Below are positions 49,287-59,927 of a stretch of 61,275 nt of DNA, in pieces. The notes under the pieces were generated by a model, which saw only the letters and a list, made by a program, of their open reading frames with translations, had not been told where the DNA came from and made no database searches. Origin of the DNA: a bacterium (GTDB lineage: Bacteria > Verrucomicrobiota > Verrucomicrobiia > Limisphaerales > J093); NCBI GenBank assembly GCA_021780105.1, contig JAJXZJ010000016.1:1-61275 (forward strand). Direction: 5' to 3'. Position 1 is the stretch's first letter. The number at the start of each line of letters is the position of its first letter. A program made the position numbers and the translations under genes.

Positions 49287-50819
49287 ATGAAGCGCCTGCA
49301 AGTGATCCTGCTTGGCCTGGCTGTATGGACGGGACGTGCGGCGACGCCCGCCACCGAGATCCCGAGCCGCCGGCTTTCCCTGGCCGAGTGCCTGCAACTG
49401 GCCCTGGAGCACAATCTCGATCTGCAGATCGAGCGCAAGCAACCGGATTTGATGCGTTACACCCTGAGCGGCGCCTACGGGGCGTATGATCCCACCTTGC
49501 AGGTGGACGGGGGACGCCATTACGTGGACGAGCCGCTGAATCTCGACCCCAAGAAGAACAACTTCGACAGCCCTTACCAGCAGTCGGTGGACGGCGTTGG
49601 CACGGGCTTGAGCGGCCTGTTGCCGACCGGTTTGTCCTACAGCCTCGGCAGTCGCACGGAATTTCTCACCACCGACACGCAACTGGTGAACAACCAGGGA
49701 GAACCCAATTCCTTCCGCCACACCAACCAGGTGGACACGGCGATGGCCATCACGCTGCAGCAGCCCCTGCTGAAGGACTTCTGGATTGACGAAAATCGTT
49801 ACCAGATCTCGGTGAACAAGCAGAACCTCAAGATCGCCGAACTGGCCCTGGTGCAGGCCATGATGAATGTCGTCACCCGAGCCGAGGTGGCTTACTACGA
49901 ACTTATTTACACGCAGCAGGAAATCTCCGTTCGCGAACTGGCGCTCGCCCAGGCGCGCCAACTGCTCGCGGAAAACGAACGCCGCGTCCAGATGGGGCTG
50001 CTGCCGCCGCTGGGCGTGCAGGACGCCGCCGCGCAGGTCGAAACCGCCCGCGCCAATCTGCTGGCCGCGCAGCTCACCTGTGCCAACCAGCAGAACGTGC
50101 TCAAGGGGCTGATCGGCGACAACTTCCGGGATTGGGCCGACGTGCGGCTGGAACCGTCCGATCCACTGGAGGCCACGGAGACGCCGGTGCGTCGCGACGA
50201 AAGCTGGGCCCGGGCGCTGGCGCAGCGCCCGGACGTTCGGCAGTTTCAGCTCGAACTGGCCAAGCATGACGTGCAGGTGCGCTACCGCTTCAACCAGTTG
50301 TTCCCCAGCCTGGACGTGGTGGGCAGCTACGGCAGTCATGCCGTGGACCACACGTACAGCGAGGCGTGGGATCAAATGCACGACTTCTCGCATCCGCACT
50401 ACAGCTACGGTGTCGTCCTCAGCTATCCGTTGAGCAACCGCGCCGCCCGCAGCGCCTACCGCGCCAGCCAGACCGAGCGCGAGGCGTCCGAACTCCGGCT
50501 CAAGCAGCTCGAACAGGACGTTCTCATCCAGGTGGACGACGCGGTGAATTTCGTCGAATCCGCCTTTCAGCGCGTGAGCGCCACCCGCCAGGCCCGCATT
50601 CACGCGGAGGCGGCCCTGGCCGCCGAACAACAGAAGCTCGCCAACGGGGAAAGCACCAGCTTCGTCGTGTTGGAAATGCAGAACCGCCTCACCTCGGCGC
50701 ATGGCGCGGAAATCCGGGCGCTCGCGGACTATCACGAGGCGCTCGTCCGCCTGGCTTTCGCCGACGGCAGCACACTGGAGCGCAACCGGCTCGACGTGCA
50801 GTTCAAGCCGGCGCCCTAG
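49287..50819 (+). CDS. TolC-family outer-membrane efflux protein (first copy)
   Basis: A 510-residue protein with a signal peptide (residues 1-18). Two TolC-like repeats of long helices carry Leu-Ala-Leu-Glu-His-Asn-Leu-Asp-Leu, then Gln-Pro-Leu-Leu-Lys-Asp-Phe-Trp, Glu-Val-Ala-Tyr-Tyr-Glu, and Arg-Ser-Ala-Tyr-Arg-Ala-Ser. It forms the outer-membrane channel of an efflux or secretion pump. The stop shares the CTAG bases with the stop of the convergent gene. No pump partners are adjacent; the RND genes are 3.3 kb away with their own TolC. Confidence 0.88.
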   Translation: MKRLQVILLGLAVWTGRAATPATEIPSRRLSLAECLQLALEHNLDLQIERKQPDLMRYTLSGAYGAYDPTLQVDGGRHYVDEPLNLDPKKNNFDSPYQQSVDGVGTGLSGLLPTGLSYSLGSRTEFLTTDTQLVNNQGEPNSFRHTNQVDTAMAITLQQPLLKDFWIDENRYQISVNKQNLKIAELALVQAMMNVVTRAEVAYYELIYTQQEISVRELALAQARQLLAENERRVQMGLLPPLGVQDAAAQVETARANLLAAQLTCANQQNVLKGLIGDNFRDWADVRLEPSDPLEATETPVRRDESWARALAQRPDVRQFQLELAKHDVQVRYRFNQLFPSLDVVGSYGSHAVDHTYSEAWDQMHDFSHPHYSYGVVLSYPLSNRAARSAYRASQTEREASELRLKQLEQDVLIQVDDAVNFVESAFQRVSATRQARIHAEAALAAEQQKLANGESTSFVVLEMQNRLTSAHGAEIRALADYHEALVRLAFADGSTLERNRLDVQFKPAP

Positions 50820-51688
50820 GCTTCCTTGGGAAACAGGCCCCGCACGAACGCCACGTCCGCCGGATAGTCCTTCATGAGACCGTGCGGCGCCGCCGCCTCG
50901 ATCTGAATCCAGCCGCGGTAGCCGATGTCGTCCACGGCCGCGCGGACCCTGGCGAAATCAATCCGGCCCTGGCCGAGCAGATGGTCGGCGTCCTTGAAGT
51001 GCAGTTCGCAAAGCTGGCCTTTCAACAGGCGAATTTCACGGCAGATGTCGTAGCCCTTGTCGGTCGAATTGCCCACGTCGTAATACACCTGCACGGCCGG
51101 CGAGCCGATGCGCCGGATCACCTCCAGATTTTCCTCCGCACTCAGATAATTCTCCAGGCCCAGGATTACACCCGCCCGCTCGGCGCGCGGCGCGATTTCC
51201 TTCACCACCTCCACCGTCCGGTCCACACCGGCCGGATCGCCCTTCAATTCGCCCTGGTAGAACTCCGCCACGAGGATGACTTTCGCGCCGATCGCCCGGG
51301 CGACGTCAATCGCGTCCACGACCCACACCGCCGCCCGCGGATCGCGCTTCAGCGGGATGTTGTTCAACTCTGCCAGCGCCAGGCCGCCAATGGCGACGCC
51401 GCTGGCACGGGCGGCCGCAAGGTAGGCCCGCTGCACCTCGGGCTGCCGCAGCCGCAGGTGATCCGCGGCACTGCCCATGTTCACCTGCACGCCGTCGAGG
51501 CCGAGGGTTTTGGCCAGGGCCATGCACGAGGGGTCGCTCTTGCCCAGCGACCATTCGCAGGCGCCGATTTTGAAGCCGCGTTGCGCCGGCGCCGCGAACA
51601 ACGGGGCCAGTTCGGCGGCCAGCGCCACCCCGGCAGCGGCCCGGGCGGTGCGTGCCAGCATCCGGCGGCGGTTCAGGGTTGTGTTCAT
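50816..51688 (-). CDS. Exported sugar phosphate isomerase/epimerase-like TIM-barrel protein
   Basis: A 290-residue protein with a twin-arginine-type start (Asn-Arg-Arg-Arg-Met-Leu-Ala-Arg), then an Ala-rich stretch. The barrel carries Ile-Gly-Ala-Cys-Glu-Trp-Ser, Glu-Asn-Tyr-Leu-Ser, Tyr-Tyr-Asp-Val-Gly-Asn-Ser and His-Phe-Lys-Asp-Ala-Asp. These fit xylose-isomerase-like epimerases of planctomycete and verrucomicrobial type. The Tat signal suggests a periplasmic site. The substrate is unknown. Confidence 0.85.
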   Translation of the reverse strand: MNTTLNRRRMLARTARAAAGVALAAELAPLFAAPAQRGFKIGACEWSLGKSDPSCMALAKTLGLDGVQVNMGSAADHLRLRQPEVQRAYLAAARASGVAIGGLALAELNNIPLKRDPRAAVWVVDAIDVARAIGAKVILVAEFYQGELKGDPAGVDRTVEVVKEIAPRAERAGVILGLENYLSAEENLEVIRRIGSPAVQVYYDVGNSTDKGYDICREIRLLKGQLCELHFKDADHLLGQGRIDFARVRAAVDDIGYRGWIQIEAAAPHGLMKDYPADVAFVRGLFPKEA

Positions 51689-51943
51689 GGCGCGAATCTG
51701 GGCCGCCCCGCCGGCGATTGTCCAACACTTTTCACCTGCCCGCGACAGCCACGGGTGAGCAAAGCTGGTTGTCACCCATTGCGTCAAGCGTGGCGTTGAA
51801 TGAACAAATCGTCGCCAGTGTCATCAAAGGAAATGAACGAATCCGGGATGATAATCGATGATGACGAATAAGCGTCCATGGTGTATCTTGGAGGCCGTCA
51901 ACACAAGCCTGACCGGAAGAATTCCTGAACCGAGAATGTGATT

Positions 51944-52231
51944 ATGCGCAAAAAGAATTCCCACAAAGCGGATCCGCCCAAACAGACCTTCGCCTTCAAC
52001 GCCCCGGCGGCGTCAAGCGTGCAACTGGTGGGCGACTTCACCCACTGGCAGGAACAACCGCTGAGCCTAAAAAAGGAAACCAGCGGTTTGTGGCGCGTCA
52101 GTGTGGAACTGCCGGCCGGCACCCACCACTATCGTTTCCTGGTGGACGGCGAGTGGCGCGACGACCCCGAATGCACTGTGCGCGTGCCCAATCCGTTCGG
52201 CAGCGAGAATTCCGTGCGCGTGGTGGCCTGA
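51944..52231 (+). CDS. Stand-alone CBM48 protein, second copy
   Basis: A 95-residue protein, mostly one CBM48 domain: Phe-Asn-Ala-Pro-Ala-Ala-Ser, Leu-Val-Gly-Asp-Phe-Thr-His-Trp, Tyr-Arg-Phe-Leu-Val-Asp-Gly-Glu-Trp, Asp-Asp-Pro and Asn-Pro-Phe-Gly-Ser-Glu-Asn. It is a paralogue of 7131-7499. The thioredoxin gene is 184 bp downstream on the same strand. Likely binds alpha-glucan; no catalytic part. Confidence 0.85.
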   Translation: MRKKNSHKADPPKQTFAFNAPAASSVQLVGDFTHWQEQPLSLKKETSGLWRVSVELPAGTHHYRFLVDGEWRDDPECTVRVPNPFGSENSVRVVA

Positions 52232-52415
52232 GACACGACGGCGCCGGCCGGTGGCTGGGCGCCTGGCGTGGAAGTGGATTGGAAATGGCGGGCCGGTGGC
52301 CCGCCGAGGCGGACGAGCGCGCGTTTGAACTGTAACCTTTCCCCGCCTCGCGGCTCCAATCCGGCAGCGACAACTACGTTGTCAGCTCACACAACCTGAT
52401 TACAGGAAGACTAAT

Positions 52416-52742
52416 ATGACAATATTGACCGAAGGAACCTTTGAAAACGAAGTTGTCCGGGCCGCGAACCCGGTGCTGGTGGATTTTTACGCGCAGTGGT
52501 GCGGCCCGTGCAAAATGCTCGCCCCGGTGCTGGAACAACTCGCCGGCGAAATGGGCGACCGTGTGAAATTCGCCAAGCTGGACGTGGACGAAGCGCCGGG
52601 GCTGGCCGCGCAGTTCGGGATCACCGGCGTGCCCACGCTGATGCTGTTCCGCGGCGGCAAAGTGGTGGACCAGATGGTCGGCGCCGCCTCGCCGCGGGCG
52701 CTGAAGGCCTGGATCGAAAGGGCCGCCGCCCCGGCCGCGTGA
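52416..52742 (+). CDS. trxA: Thioredoxin
   Basis: A 108-residue thioredoxin with active site Trp-Cys-Gly-Pro-Cys-Lys, Val-Asp-Phe-Tyr-Ala and Gly-Val-Pro-Thr-Leu, complete and normal size. It reduces disulfides in the cytosol. AGGAAGA upstream gives the ribosome binding site. The TolC gene starts 60 bp later on the same strand. Confidence 0.95.
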   Translation: MTILTEGTFENEVVRAANPVLVDFYAQWCGPCKMLAPVLEQLAGEMGDRVKFAKLDVDEAPGLAAQFGITGVPTLMLFRGGKVVDQMVGAASPRALKAWIERAAAPAA

Positions 52743-52801
52743 GGGCGCTGATGGGATGCGCGGCAGCGCGCACCGGGTGGGAACGACAACAACACCGCGT
52801 C

Positions 52802-54118
52802 ATGCGTTGGTTCAGGATCACATCACTTGGGCAATGGCTCACGGGTTGGGCGGCCGTGGCGCTCACCGCGCACGCGGCCGAGCCGTGGACGCTCGCGCGG
52901 GCGCTGGACCAGGCCCTGGCGCACAATCCGGACGCCCGCGTGGCGGTGCAGCGCATCGCCGCCGCGCAGGCCGGCCTTGAGCAGGCCAATTCTGCGGTGT
53001 GGCCGAAGCTGCAATTCCAGTCCAGCTACACGCGCACGGACAACCCGATGTTCAGCTTCGGCAACATCCTCAACCAGCAAGCCTTCAGCCCCTCGATCAA
53101 TTTCAACCAGGTGCCGGACACCGACGACCTGAACGTCAAGGGCCTCGTCACCGTGCCGCTTTATGCCGGCGGCCAGATCAGTGCCGGCCGCACCGCCGCC
53201 AAGGCCAACACCGAGGTGGCGCGCCAAAACGCCGAGGCGGTGCGCAACGCCCTCGCCTTCGAGGTGGCCCGCGTCTTTCATACCGTGCTCAAGACGCGCG
53301 AGTTCATTCGCGCCGCGGAATCGGTGGTGAAGGACTACGAAACCAATCTGGCCATCGCCAACCACCGCTTCCAGGCCGGCACGCTGCTCCGGGCCGACGT
53401 GCTCGATGTCGAGGTGCGCCTGGCCCAGGCGCGCGAGGACCTGGTGCGGGCGCGCAACGCGAATGAACTCGCCCGCAGCGCGCTGCGCAACCTGCTGGGC
53501 CTGGATCCCGGTGACTTTGACGTGGCGGACGCCGCGCCCGCCGTGGCGGTGCCCGCGACCGACGGTCCCAGCCACCGCGCCGAACTGGTTGCCAGCCATC
53601 AACGCATGCTGGCCGCCGAGGCCGGCGTGCGCCAGAGCAAGGGCGGCTACCAGCCAAGCTTGAGCGCGTTCGGCAGCCTCGACTACGACTACGGCTGGCG
53701 CACCCAGGGCGACGGCGAAAGCTACACCGCGGGGGTTCTGCTCCAGTGGAATTTATGGGACGGCAAACTGACGCGCGGCAAGGTCCACGCCGCCCGCGCC
53801 GACCTGGAAACCGCCCGCGAGGAGGACCGGAAATTGCGGCTCGGCCTGGAACTGGAAGCCGAGCAGGCCCGACTGAATCTGAAGGACGCCTCCGAGCGCC
53901 TCGAGGTCACCGCGAAATCCGTGGCGCTGGCCGCGGAAAGCGCGGACCTGACACGCGCCCGCTTCGAACAGGGCCTGGCGATTCCCACGCAACTCATTGA
54001 CGCCGAAACCGCCCTTACGGCCGCCCGCGTGCGTCGCGCCGAGGCCGAGACCGACCAGCGCATCGCCGTCGCCGCCCTGCGCAAGGCGCTGGGCCTTCCC
54101 CAGCTTGATGCGAAGTGA
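52802..54118 (+). CDS. TolC-family outer-membrane protein of an RND efflux operon
   Basis: A 438-residue protein with a signal peptide (about residues 1-26). Two helical repeats show Ala-Leu-Asp-Gln-Ala-Leu-Ala-His-Asn-Pro-Asp, Val-Pro-Leu-Tyr-Ala-Gly-Gly-Gln, Leu-Gln-Trp-Asn-Leu-Trp-Asp-Gly-Lys and Leu-Gly-Leu-Asp-Pro-Gly. It is the first gene of a TolC-MFP-RND operon (adaptor 10 bp later). Confidence 0.9.
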   Translation: MRWFRITSLGQWLTGWAAVALTAHAAEPWTLARALDQALAHNPDARVAVQRIAAAQAGLEQANSAVWPKLQFQSSYTRTDNPMFSFGNILNQQAFSPSINFNQVPDTDDLNVKGLVTVPLYAGGQISAGRTAAKANTEVARQNAEAVRNALAFEVARVFHTVLKTREFIRAAESVVKDYETNLAIANHRFQAGTLLRADVLDVEVRLAQAREDLVRARNANELARSALRNLLGLDPGDFDVADAAPAVAVPATDGPSHRAELVASHQRMLAAEAGVRQSKGGYQPSLSAFGSLDYDYGWRTQGDGESYTAGVLLQWNLWDGKLTRGKVHAARADLETAREEDRKLRLGLELEAEQARLNLKDASERLEVTAKSVALAAESADLTRARFEQGLAIPTQLIDAETALTAARVRRAEAETDQRIAVAALRKALGLPQLDAK

Positions 54119-54128
54119 CGCTTTGACG

Positions 54129-55232
54129 ATGAAAACTGCTTTGACTGAAAACGAGACGCCGGCCGCCGGGCTCCCGCCGCGCGCCGTGCCGCGTTCCGCC
54201 CGGCGCTTCGCGCGCAACTCCAGTTGCGCGCTGGCGTTGCTGGCGCTCATGGCCGCCGGTTGTGGGAGACACAAGACGCCGCCAGCAGGCGAAGCCGCCC
54301 CGCTCCCGGCGGCCGCCGTGCGCGTGCAAGCGGTCGCCAACGAGCCTTACCAGTCCACCGAGGAAGTCGTCGGCACGGTGCGCGCCAAACTCCAGGCCAG
54401 CCTCGAAGCCAAGGTCAGCGGCCGCGTGCTGGAAATGCCGGTCGTCGCCGGCCAGACCATGCAGGCGGGCGACCTGATCGCCGCGCTTGACGTGGGCGAA
54501 ATCCAGGCGCGGCTCGACCAGGCCCGCGCCGTGCGCGAGCAGGCCCAGCGTGACCGCGACCGGCTTGCCAACCTGCTGCGGCAGCAGGCCGTGACGCAGG
54601 CCGAGTTTGACGCGACGGAATCACGATTTCGCGTGGCTGACGCCGGTGTCGCCGAAGCGGAATCCATGCTGGGCTACGCGCGCGTCACCGCGCCGTTCGC
54701 CGGGGTGATCAGCCGGAAGCTCGCGGACGTGGGCGACCTCGCGTCGCCGGGCCGGCCGCTGGCGCAGCTTGAGGATCCCACGACGCTGCGTTTTGAAATG
54801 GACGTGCCCGAGGCGTTGCTGGACCGCGTCAAGCCCGGCCAGAAGCTCGCCTTGCACATCGCCGGCGCGAGCGGCGACATCACGGGCGTCATCAGCGAAA
54901 TCGCGCCGATGGCTGATCCGAACAGCCGCACGTTTCGCGTGAAGCTCGACCTGCCGCCGGGGTCCGGCGCGCGGCTCGGCCAGTTCGGCCGGGCGCAGGT
55001 GCCGGTGGGCGAAGTGACCCTGCCGCGCGTGCCGGCCAGCGCCCTCGTGCAACGCGGCCAGATGGAGCTGGTGTTCGTGGTCGCCGACCGCATCGCGCAC
55101 CTCCGGTTGGTCAAATCCGGCCGGCGCGTGGGCAACGAGGTGATGCTCGTCTCCGGCGTCAACCCCGGCGAACAGGTTGTCGTGGACGGCGCGGCCGCGT
55201 TGCTGGACGGCCAGCCGGTGACGGTGAAATGA
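54129..55232 (+). CDS. RND periplasmic adaptor (membrane-fusion lipoprotein)
   Basis: A 367-residue product. After a basic start, a lipobox ends Leu-Met-Ala-Ala-Gly-Cys near residue 45. A lipoyl-like part (Ala-Lys-Val-Ser-Gly-Arg-Val, Val-Ala-Gly-Gln-Thr-Met-Gln-Ala-Gly-Asp), a coiled-coil hairpin (Gln-Ala-Arg-Leu-Asp-Gln-Ala-Arg), and a barrel with Ile-Ala-Pro-Met-Ala-Asp-Pro-Asn-Ser-Arg-Thr-Phe follow. It links the RND pump to TolC. It lies 10 bp after tolC; the RND gene follows 102 bp later. Confidence 0.92.
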   Translation: MKTALTENETPAAGLPPRAVPRSARRFARNSSCALALLALMAAGCGRHKTPPAGEAAPLPAAAVRVQAVANEPYQSTEEVVGTVRAKLQASLEAKVSGRVLEMPVVAGQTMQAGDLIAALDVGEIQARLDQARAVREQAQRDRDRLANLLRQQAVTQAEFDATESRFRVADAGVAEAESMLGYARVTAPFAGVISRKLADVGDLASPGRPLAQLEDPTTLRFEMDVPEALLDRVKPGQKLALHIAGASGDITGVISEIAPMADPNSRTFRVKLDLPPGSGARLGQFGRAQVPVGEVTLPRVPASALVQRGQMELVFVVADRIAHLRLVKSGRRVGNEVMLVSGVNPGEQVVVDGAAALLDGQPVTVK

Positions 55233-55334
55233 ACTCCGAAGCCCGAATGCCGAAATCTGAAGGCCATCCCAGCCCCGACACCCGGGTCCGCTTCCGGCAG
55301 GGGATTGCTTCGGACGGCCGATTTTCCCAATAGC

Positions 55335-58300
55335 ATGTCTGCGGACAAATCCACCCCCGCCTCACCGGGCGCGCACATCGGCCTCGCCGGCCGCGCGGCG
55401 CACGCGTTCATTGGCTCCAAGCTCACGCCGTTGATCATCATCGCCTCGATCCTGCTCGGCGTGCTGGCCGTGGTGCTCCTGCCGCGCGAGGAGGAGCCTC
55501 AGATCAAGGTGCCGATGGTGGATGTGATGGTGGCGATGCCGGGTGCCGGCGCCAAGGAAGTCGAGGAGCGCGTGACACGGCCGATGGAGAAGCTGCTGTG
55601 GGAGATTCCCGGCGTCGAATACATTTACTCCACGTCGCGGCCGGGCGAGAGCCTGGTCATTGTGCGGTTCAAGGTGGGGGAGGACGTGGAACGCAGCCTC
55701 GTGAAGTTGAACCAGAAGCTGCAATCGAATTTCGACCGCATTCCGCACGGCGTTTCGCCGCCGTTGATCAAGGCCCGCTCGATTGACGACGTGCCGATCC
55801 TGGCGCTCACCTTTCACAGCGGGCATTACGATCATTACACACTGCGCCGGCTGGTTGCGCAGGTGGATGACGCCGTGAAGCAGGTGCCGCTCGTCGCGGA
55901 AACCACGCTCATCGGCGGCGCGCGGCGCCAGGTGCGGGTCCTGTTCGACCCGGTGCGGCTGGCGGCGCGTCATCTCACGCCCGCCGGACTCGTGCCCATG
56001 CTGCAACAGGCCAACCGCCAGTCCATCTCCGGCAACCTCACCAGCAACAACCGCGACGTCGTCGTCGAAACGGGCGCGTTCCTGAAGGACGCCCGCGACG
56101 TCGGCAACGTGGTCGTCGGCGTCTTCGGCGGCCGGCCGGTTTACCTGCGTGAAGTCGCGGACATCACCGACGGCGCGGAGGAACCGAGCCAGTATGTCTT
56201 TTTCGGCGCCGGCGCGGCGGCCGCGGCGCGGGCCGACGAGCAGCCCGCCGTCACGCTCAGCATCGCCAAACGGCCCGGCGCCAACGCCATCGTCGTGGCC
56301 GATGAAATCCTCAAGAAAGTGGACACGCTCAAGGGCCGGATCATCCCCGCCGACGTGCAGGTGACCGTCACCCGCAACTACGGCGAGACCGCCGACGAGA
56401 AATCCAACGAGCTGCTGCTTCACATGGGCATCGCCGTCGTGAGCGTGTCCCTGCTCATCCTGCTGGCGCTGGGCTGGCGCGAGGCGGGCGTGGTGGCGAT
56501 CGCCATTCCCTCGACGCTCGCGCTCACGCTGCTGGTGTTCTACCTCTACGGGTTCACGCTGAATCGCATCACGCTCTTCGCGCTGATCTTCTCCATCGGC
56601 ATTCTCGTGGACGACGCCATCGTCGTCGTCGAAAACATCGTCCGCCATTTCCACCTGCCGGATAGCAAGGGCCGTCCATGGGTGGAGATCGCCGTCGAGG
56701 CCGTCAGCGAGGTGGGCAACCCCACCATTCTCGCCACCTTTGCTGTCATCGCCGCCGTGCTGCCGATGGCGACCGTCGGCGGCCTGATGGGACCTTACAT
56801 GCGGCCGATTCCGATCGGCTCCAGCGCGGCAATGCTGTTCTCGCTGGCGATTTCCTTCATCGTCACGCCCTGGGCCGCCGTCCGGATTTTGAAGTGGGGA
56901 CGGAAAAACGGCGCCGGCGCCCACGGCCACAGCGGCGCGGGGGCTGAAGAAAGCATGTTCGCGCGCCTTTACCGCGGGCTGATGTCGCCGTTGATCCAGC
57001 ACCGCGCGTGGCGCTGGCTGGCGCTGGCGGTGCTGGCCGTGCTGCTGGTTGGCGCCATGGCCACCGTGGGCGTTGGCTGGGTGAAGGTGAAAATGCTGCC
57101 GTTCGACAACAAGAGCGAGTTCCAGATCATCCTGAACATGCCGGAAGGCAGCTCGCTGGAACGCACCGCCGAGTGCGCCCGGGAAATCGCCGCCGTCGTG
57201 CGCGTCGAGCCGGAGGTCACCGACTATCAGGTTTACGCCGGCGTCGCGTCGCCCTTCAATTTCAACGGTCTGGTGCGGCACTATTTCATGCGCCGCGGCG
57301 CCAACGTGGCGGACCTCCAGATCAACCTTGTCAACAAGCGCGACCGCTCGGCGCAGAGCCACGACATTGCCAAACGCGTCCGCCCGCGCGTTGCCGCCAT
57401 CGCCGCGAAGTTCGGCGCCCGTGTCGCCGTGGCCGAGGTGCCGCCCGGTCCGCCCGTGCTGCAAACACTCGTGGCCGAGGTTTACGGACCGACCGAGGAG
57501 ACGCGCATCGCCCTCGCCCGGAAGGTCGCGGACATTTTCCAGAGCACCCCCGGCGTGGTGGACACGGACTGGTATATCGAGGCCGACCAGCCGAAGACGC
57601 GCTTCGTCATTGACAAGGAAAAGGCCGCGCTCAACGGCATCAGCGCCGAAACGATCTCCACCACGCTGCGCCTCGCCGCCGCCGGCGTGCCGGTGGACCT
57701 CCTGCACGGGCCGCGCGACAAGGAGGACGTGGACATCCTGCTCCAGCTTCCGCTGGCGAGTCGTTCGTCGCCGGACGATTTGCTGGCGCTGCGCGTGGGG
57801 GCCGGCGACGCCAGTGGATTGCCCGAACCGCTGGCCGCCGGCACCATGCCGCCGCTGGTGCCGCTGCGCGAGCTGGTGAAGGTCGAGCAGACGATCACCG
57901 ACAAGAGCATCTACCACAAAAACCTCATGCCGGTGACCTACGTCATCGGGGACGTGGCCGGCGTGATCGAAAGCCCCGTGTATGCGATTCTCAAAATGAA
58001 CCAGGCGCTGCGCCAGCTCGACATGCGCCCGTTCGGCGGCACCGACGCCTCGCTCAAAATCTATAACGCCACGCTGCCGTTCACGGACTACGCGCCGGCG
58101 CTCAAGTGGGATGGCGAATGGCAGATCACCATCGAGGTGTTCCGCGACCTCGGCCTGGCCTTCGGCGCGGTGCTGGTGCTGATCTACATTTTGATGGTCG
58201 GCTGGTTCCGGTCCTTCCTCACGCCGTTGATCGTGATGGTGGTGATTCCGTTTTCGCTGATCGGCATTCTGCCGGCGCACGGGCTGATGCACGCGTTTTT

Positions 58301-58637
58301 CACCGCGACCTCGATGATCGGCTTCATGGCCGGCGCGGGCATTGTGGTCCGTAATTCAATCATCCTCGTGGACTTCATCGAACTGCGCCTTGCCGAGGGC
58401 CGGCCGCTGGCCGACGCCGTGCTCGAAGCCGGCATGATCCGTTTCCGGCCGATCATGCTCACGGCACTGGCGGTGGTGGTCGGCGCCACGGTGATCCTGG
58501 CCGATCCGATCTTCCAGGGGCTGGCGATTTCGCTGATGGCCGGCGGGGTGGTTTCGATGCTGATCGCGCCGGTGGTGGTGCCGCTGCTCTACTTCATGGC
58601 CTACGAGCGCAAGCCGCATCCGCCCGCCGCCACCTGA
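55335..58637 (+). CDS. RND-family efflux permease
   Basis: A 1100-residue inner-membrane pump, slightly longer than typical (about 1020-1060). Two repeats each have an N-terminal helix, a large periplasmic loop, and a helix bundle. [19 protein letters not shown], and [10 protein letters not shown] (proton-relay Asp pair) are visible. It exports solutes with proton drive. The sequence is of the AcrB/CusA-like hydrophobe type without a clear metal motif. Confidence 0.93.
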   Translation: MSADKSTPASPGAHIGLAGRAAHAFIGSKLTPLIIIASILLGVLAVVLLPREEEPQIKVPMVDVMVAMPGAGAKEVEERVTRPMEKLLWEIPGVEYIYSTSRPGESLVIVRFKVGEDVERSLVKLNQKLQSNFDRIPHGVSPPLIKARSIDDVPILALTFHSGHYDHYTLRRLVAQVDDAVKQVPLVAETTLIGGARRQVRVLFDPVRLAARHLTPAGLVPMLQQANRQSISGNLTSNNRDVVVETGAFLKDARDVGNVVVGVFGGRPVYLREVADITDGAEEPSQYVFFGAGAAAAARADEQPAVTLSIAKRPGANAIVVADEILKKVDTLKGRIIPADVQVTVTRNYGETADEKSNELLLHMGIAVVSVSLLILLALGWREAGVVAIAIPSTLALTLLVFYLYGFTLNRITLFALIFSIGILVDDAIVVVENIVRHFHLPDSKGRPWVEIAVEAVSEVGNPTILATFAVIAAVLPMATVGGLMGPYMRPIPIGSSAAMLFSLAISFIVTPWAAVRILKWGRKNGAGAHGHSGAGAEESMFARLYRGLMSPLIQHRAWRWLALAVLAVLLVGAMATVGVGWVKVKMLPFDNKSEFQIILNMPEGSSLERTAECAREIAAVVRVEPEVTDYQVYAGVASPFNFNGLVRHYFMRRGANVADLQINLVNKRDRSAQSHDIAKRVRPRVAAIAAKFGARVAVAEVPPGPPVLQTLVAEVYGPTEETRIALARKVADIFQSTPGVVDTDWYIEADQPKTRFVIDKEKAALNGISAETISTTLRLAAAGVPVDLLHGPRDKEDVDILLQLPLASRSSPDDLLALRVGAGDASGLPEPLAAGTMPPLVPLRELVKVEQTITDKSIYHKNLMPVTYVIGDVAGVIESPVYAILKMNQALRQLDMRPFGGTDASLKIYNATLPFTDYAPALKWDGEWQITIEVFRDLGLAFGAVLVLIYILMVGWFRSFLTPLIVMVVIPFSLIGILPAHGLMHAFFTATSMIGFMAGAGIVVRNSIILVDFIELRLAEGRPLADAVLEAGMIRFRPIMLTALAVVVGATVILADPIFQGLAISLMAGGVVSMLIAPVVVPLLYFMAYERKPHPPAAT

Positions 58638-58644
58638 CTCAAAG

Positions 58645-58972
58645 ACCCTGGCGAGCCGCCACCGCCTCCAAAACCCCAAAGCGCTTGCGCGGCAGACTGC
58701 GCCGGCTCTGCCGCCAACCTTTGGGCCACGCCAGAACCGAGACCTTCCGTCAGCGCCTCTTGGGCAAGGAGCAGAAGCATCTGTTTGCCTGCTTTGCTCA
58801 CCGGGAGGTGCCTCCGACCAACAGCCAGGCCGAACAGAGCATGCGCCCGGTCGTGCTCAACCAGCAAGCCCAACCCGGCCCACGCGCCCCGGAAAATGCC
58901 CGCCTGATCCAACAGATTGTCCAGTTCCATCCGGCCAGTGCCAGACCTATGGCAGCCCGCGCATTCAAGTGA
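58645..58972 (+). pseudogene. IS66-family transposase C-terminal remnant
   Basis: The frame reads Glu-Thr-Phe-Arg-Gln-Arg-Leu-Leu-Gly-Lys-Glu-Gln-Lys-His-Leu-Phe then Pro-Pro-Thr-Asn-Ser-Gln-Ala-Glu-Gln-Ser-Met-Arg-Pro-Val-Val, the end of the IS66 DDE domain. Everything before is gone, and it directly abuts the RND gene stop, so an IS once landed there. Confidence 0.75.
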
Positions 58973-59023
58973 CGTTGGCCCGAACCGGCCACACTCAGCC
59001 GCTCCGTCTTCTGCCCGCCGTTC

Positions 59024-59066
59024 CCTTCTCCGCGCGGAGAGAAGGTGGCCGCAGGCCGGATGAGGG
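59024..59066 (-). repeat. Dispersed repeat, copy 2 (inverted relative to copy 1)
   Basis: The reverse strand matches 13491-13532 over at least 27 bases, including CCTCATCCGGCCTGCGGCCA and the CTTCTC/GAGAAG pair. It sits between IS66 and hsdR relics. Confidence 0.75.
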
Positions 59067-59106
59067 TCGTGGGGTTGAAAACAAACTTTCCTGGCGCGGT
59101 GTCGAA

Positions 59107-59325
59107 TCCGTATCCGGCACGGACACCTTGATGCCTTGCTTGAGCCGCTCCCAATCCGCCGTGAGCGCGCCGACGCGGCTGTCCGTGCCGTTCGAGGCAA
59201 GGAGCAGCGCGTTGAACCAGAACAACGCCGGGATTTGCCGCATGTAGTGCGTCAGGTTCTCCTCGAACGCCGCGAGCGGGCACGCCGGGCTTCTTCGACT
59301 CGATGATCACCAGCCGAGGAGAGGA
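59107..59325 (-). pseudogene. Type I restriction R-subunit (hsdR) N-terminal fragment 1
   Basis: The frames read Leu-Val-Ile-Ile-Glu-Ser-Lys-Lys-Pro-Gly, then (one base shifted near 59272) Phe-Glu-Glu-Asn-Leu-Thr-His-Tyr-Met-Arg-Gln-Ile-Pro-Ala-Leu-Phe and Arg-Val-Gly-Ala-Leu-Thr-Ala-Asp-Trp-Glu. This is the N-terminal nuclease part of HsdR. A frameshift and missing flanks make it a relic. Confidence 0.65.
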
Positions 59326-59507
59326 AGAAGGCATAAGGATAAATGCCGAAGTCACCGCGAGCGCACCGGTGACGCTGAGCGGCCAATCCGCTCTGCGTCT
59401 GCTACTCGTACCTCGGCTTTGGCATGGGACCACCCGTTCGGTGGAGGGCCAGCACGACTACCTGCTGGCCCTTCGTTCTTCTCAGGAAAGCCCTTCAGGC
59501 CGCCACA

Positions 59508-59927
59508 CTATTTGAAGCGTCCTGCCGCGCGCTCCCGCTCCAGAAAACCACCCGGCGTCAACCCGTCCAGACCGTAGAAACCCGTTCCCATCACCGAGCC
59601 GAAATCACCGCGATCCAGCGTCAATAACACTTCAGCCCACGCAGCGGCGGTGAACAGAATGGGACGATCCTTCGCTGGGCCAAAAACCGCGGGCCGGTCT
59701 ATTGTCCACACGTCGCGCAACGCGACGAGCGCCGCGCGGAGTTGTGTCCAATCCCGCGTCGCTTGCGCTGGAAGGCGTGGAAGGTTTCTCGTTACTTCTG
59801 AAACCACGTAAGGGCTGGTCATCAGCGTCCGGACGTTGCGAGACGCCAGATCGAAAACTCCCCGCGACGCGCCAGCCGGACGTCCGCAGGCCGCCAACAC
59901 CACACTGGCATCCAGGAACAAGTTCAC
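59508..59927 (-). CDS. PIN-domain toxin
   Basis: A 139-residue PIN ribonuclease-like protein. Phe-Leu-Asp-Ala-Ser-Val-Val-Leu gives the first catalytic Asp, Ser-Glu-Val-Thr gives the conserved Glu, and Thr-Leu-Asp-Arg-Gly-Asp-Phe gives the last acidic pair. The start GTG 59925-59927 overlaps the antitoxin stop by 4 bp (GTGA), a typical toxin-antitoxin layout. Both genes look complete. Confidence 0.85.
   Translation of the reverse strand: MNLFLDASVVLAACGRPAGASRGVFDLASRNVRTLMTSPYVVSEVTRNLPRLPAQATRDWTQLRAALVALRDVWTIDRPAVFGPAKDRPILFTAAAWAEVLLTLDRGDFGSVMGTGFYGLDGLTPGGFLERERAAGRFK

Noticed and set aside
55362..58292. Very long minus-strand open frame (about 976 codons) opposite the RND permease
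   Set aside because: It mirrors the RND reading frame; the plus strand has the proton-relay motif and the operon context.
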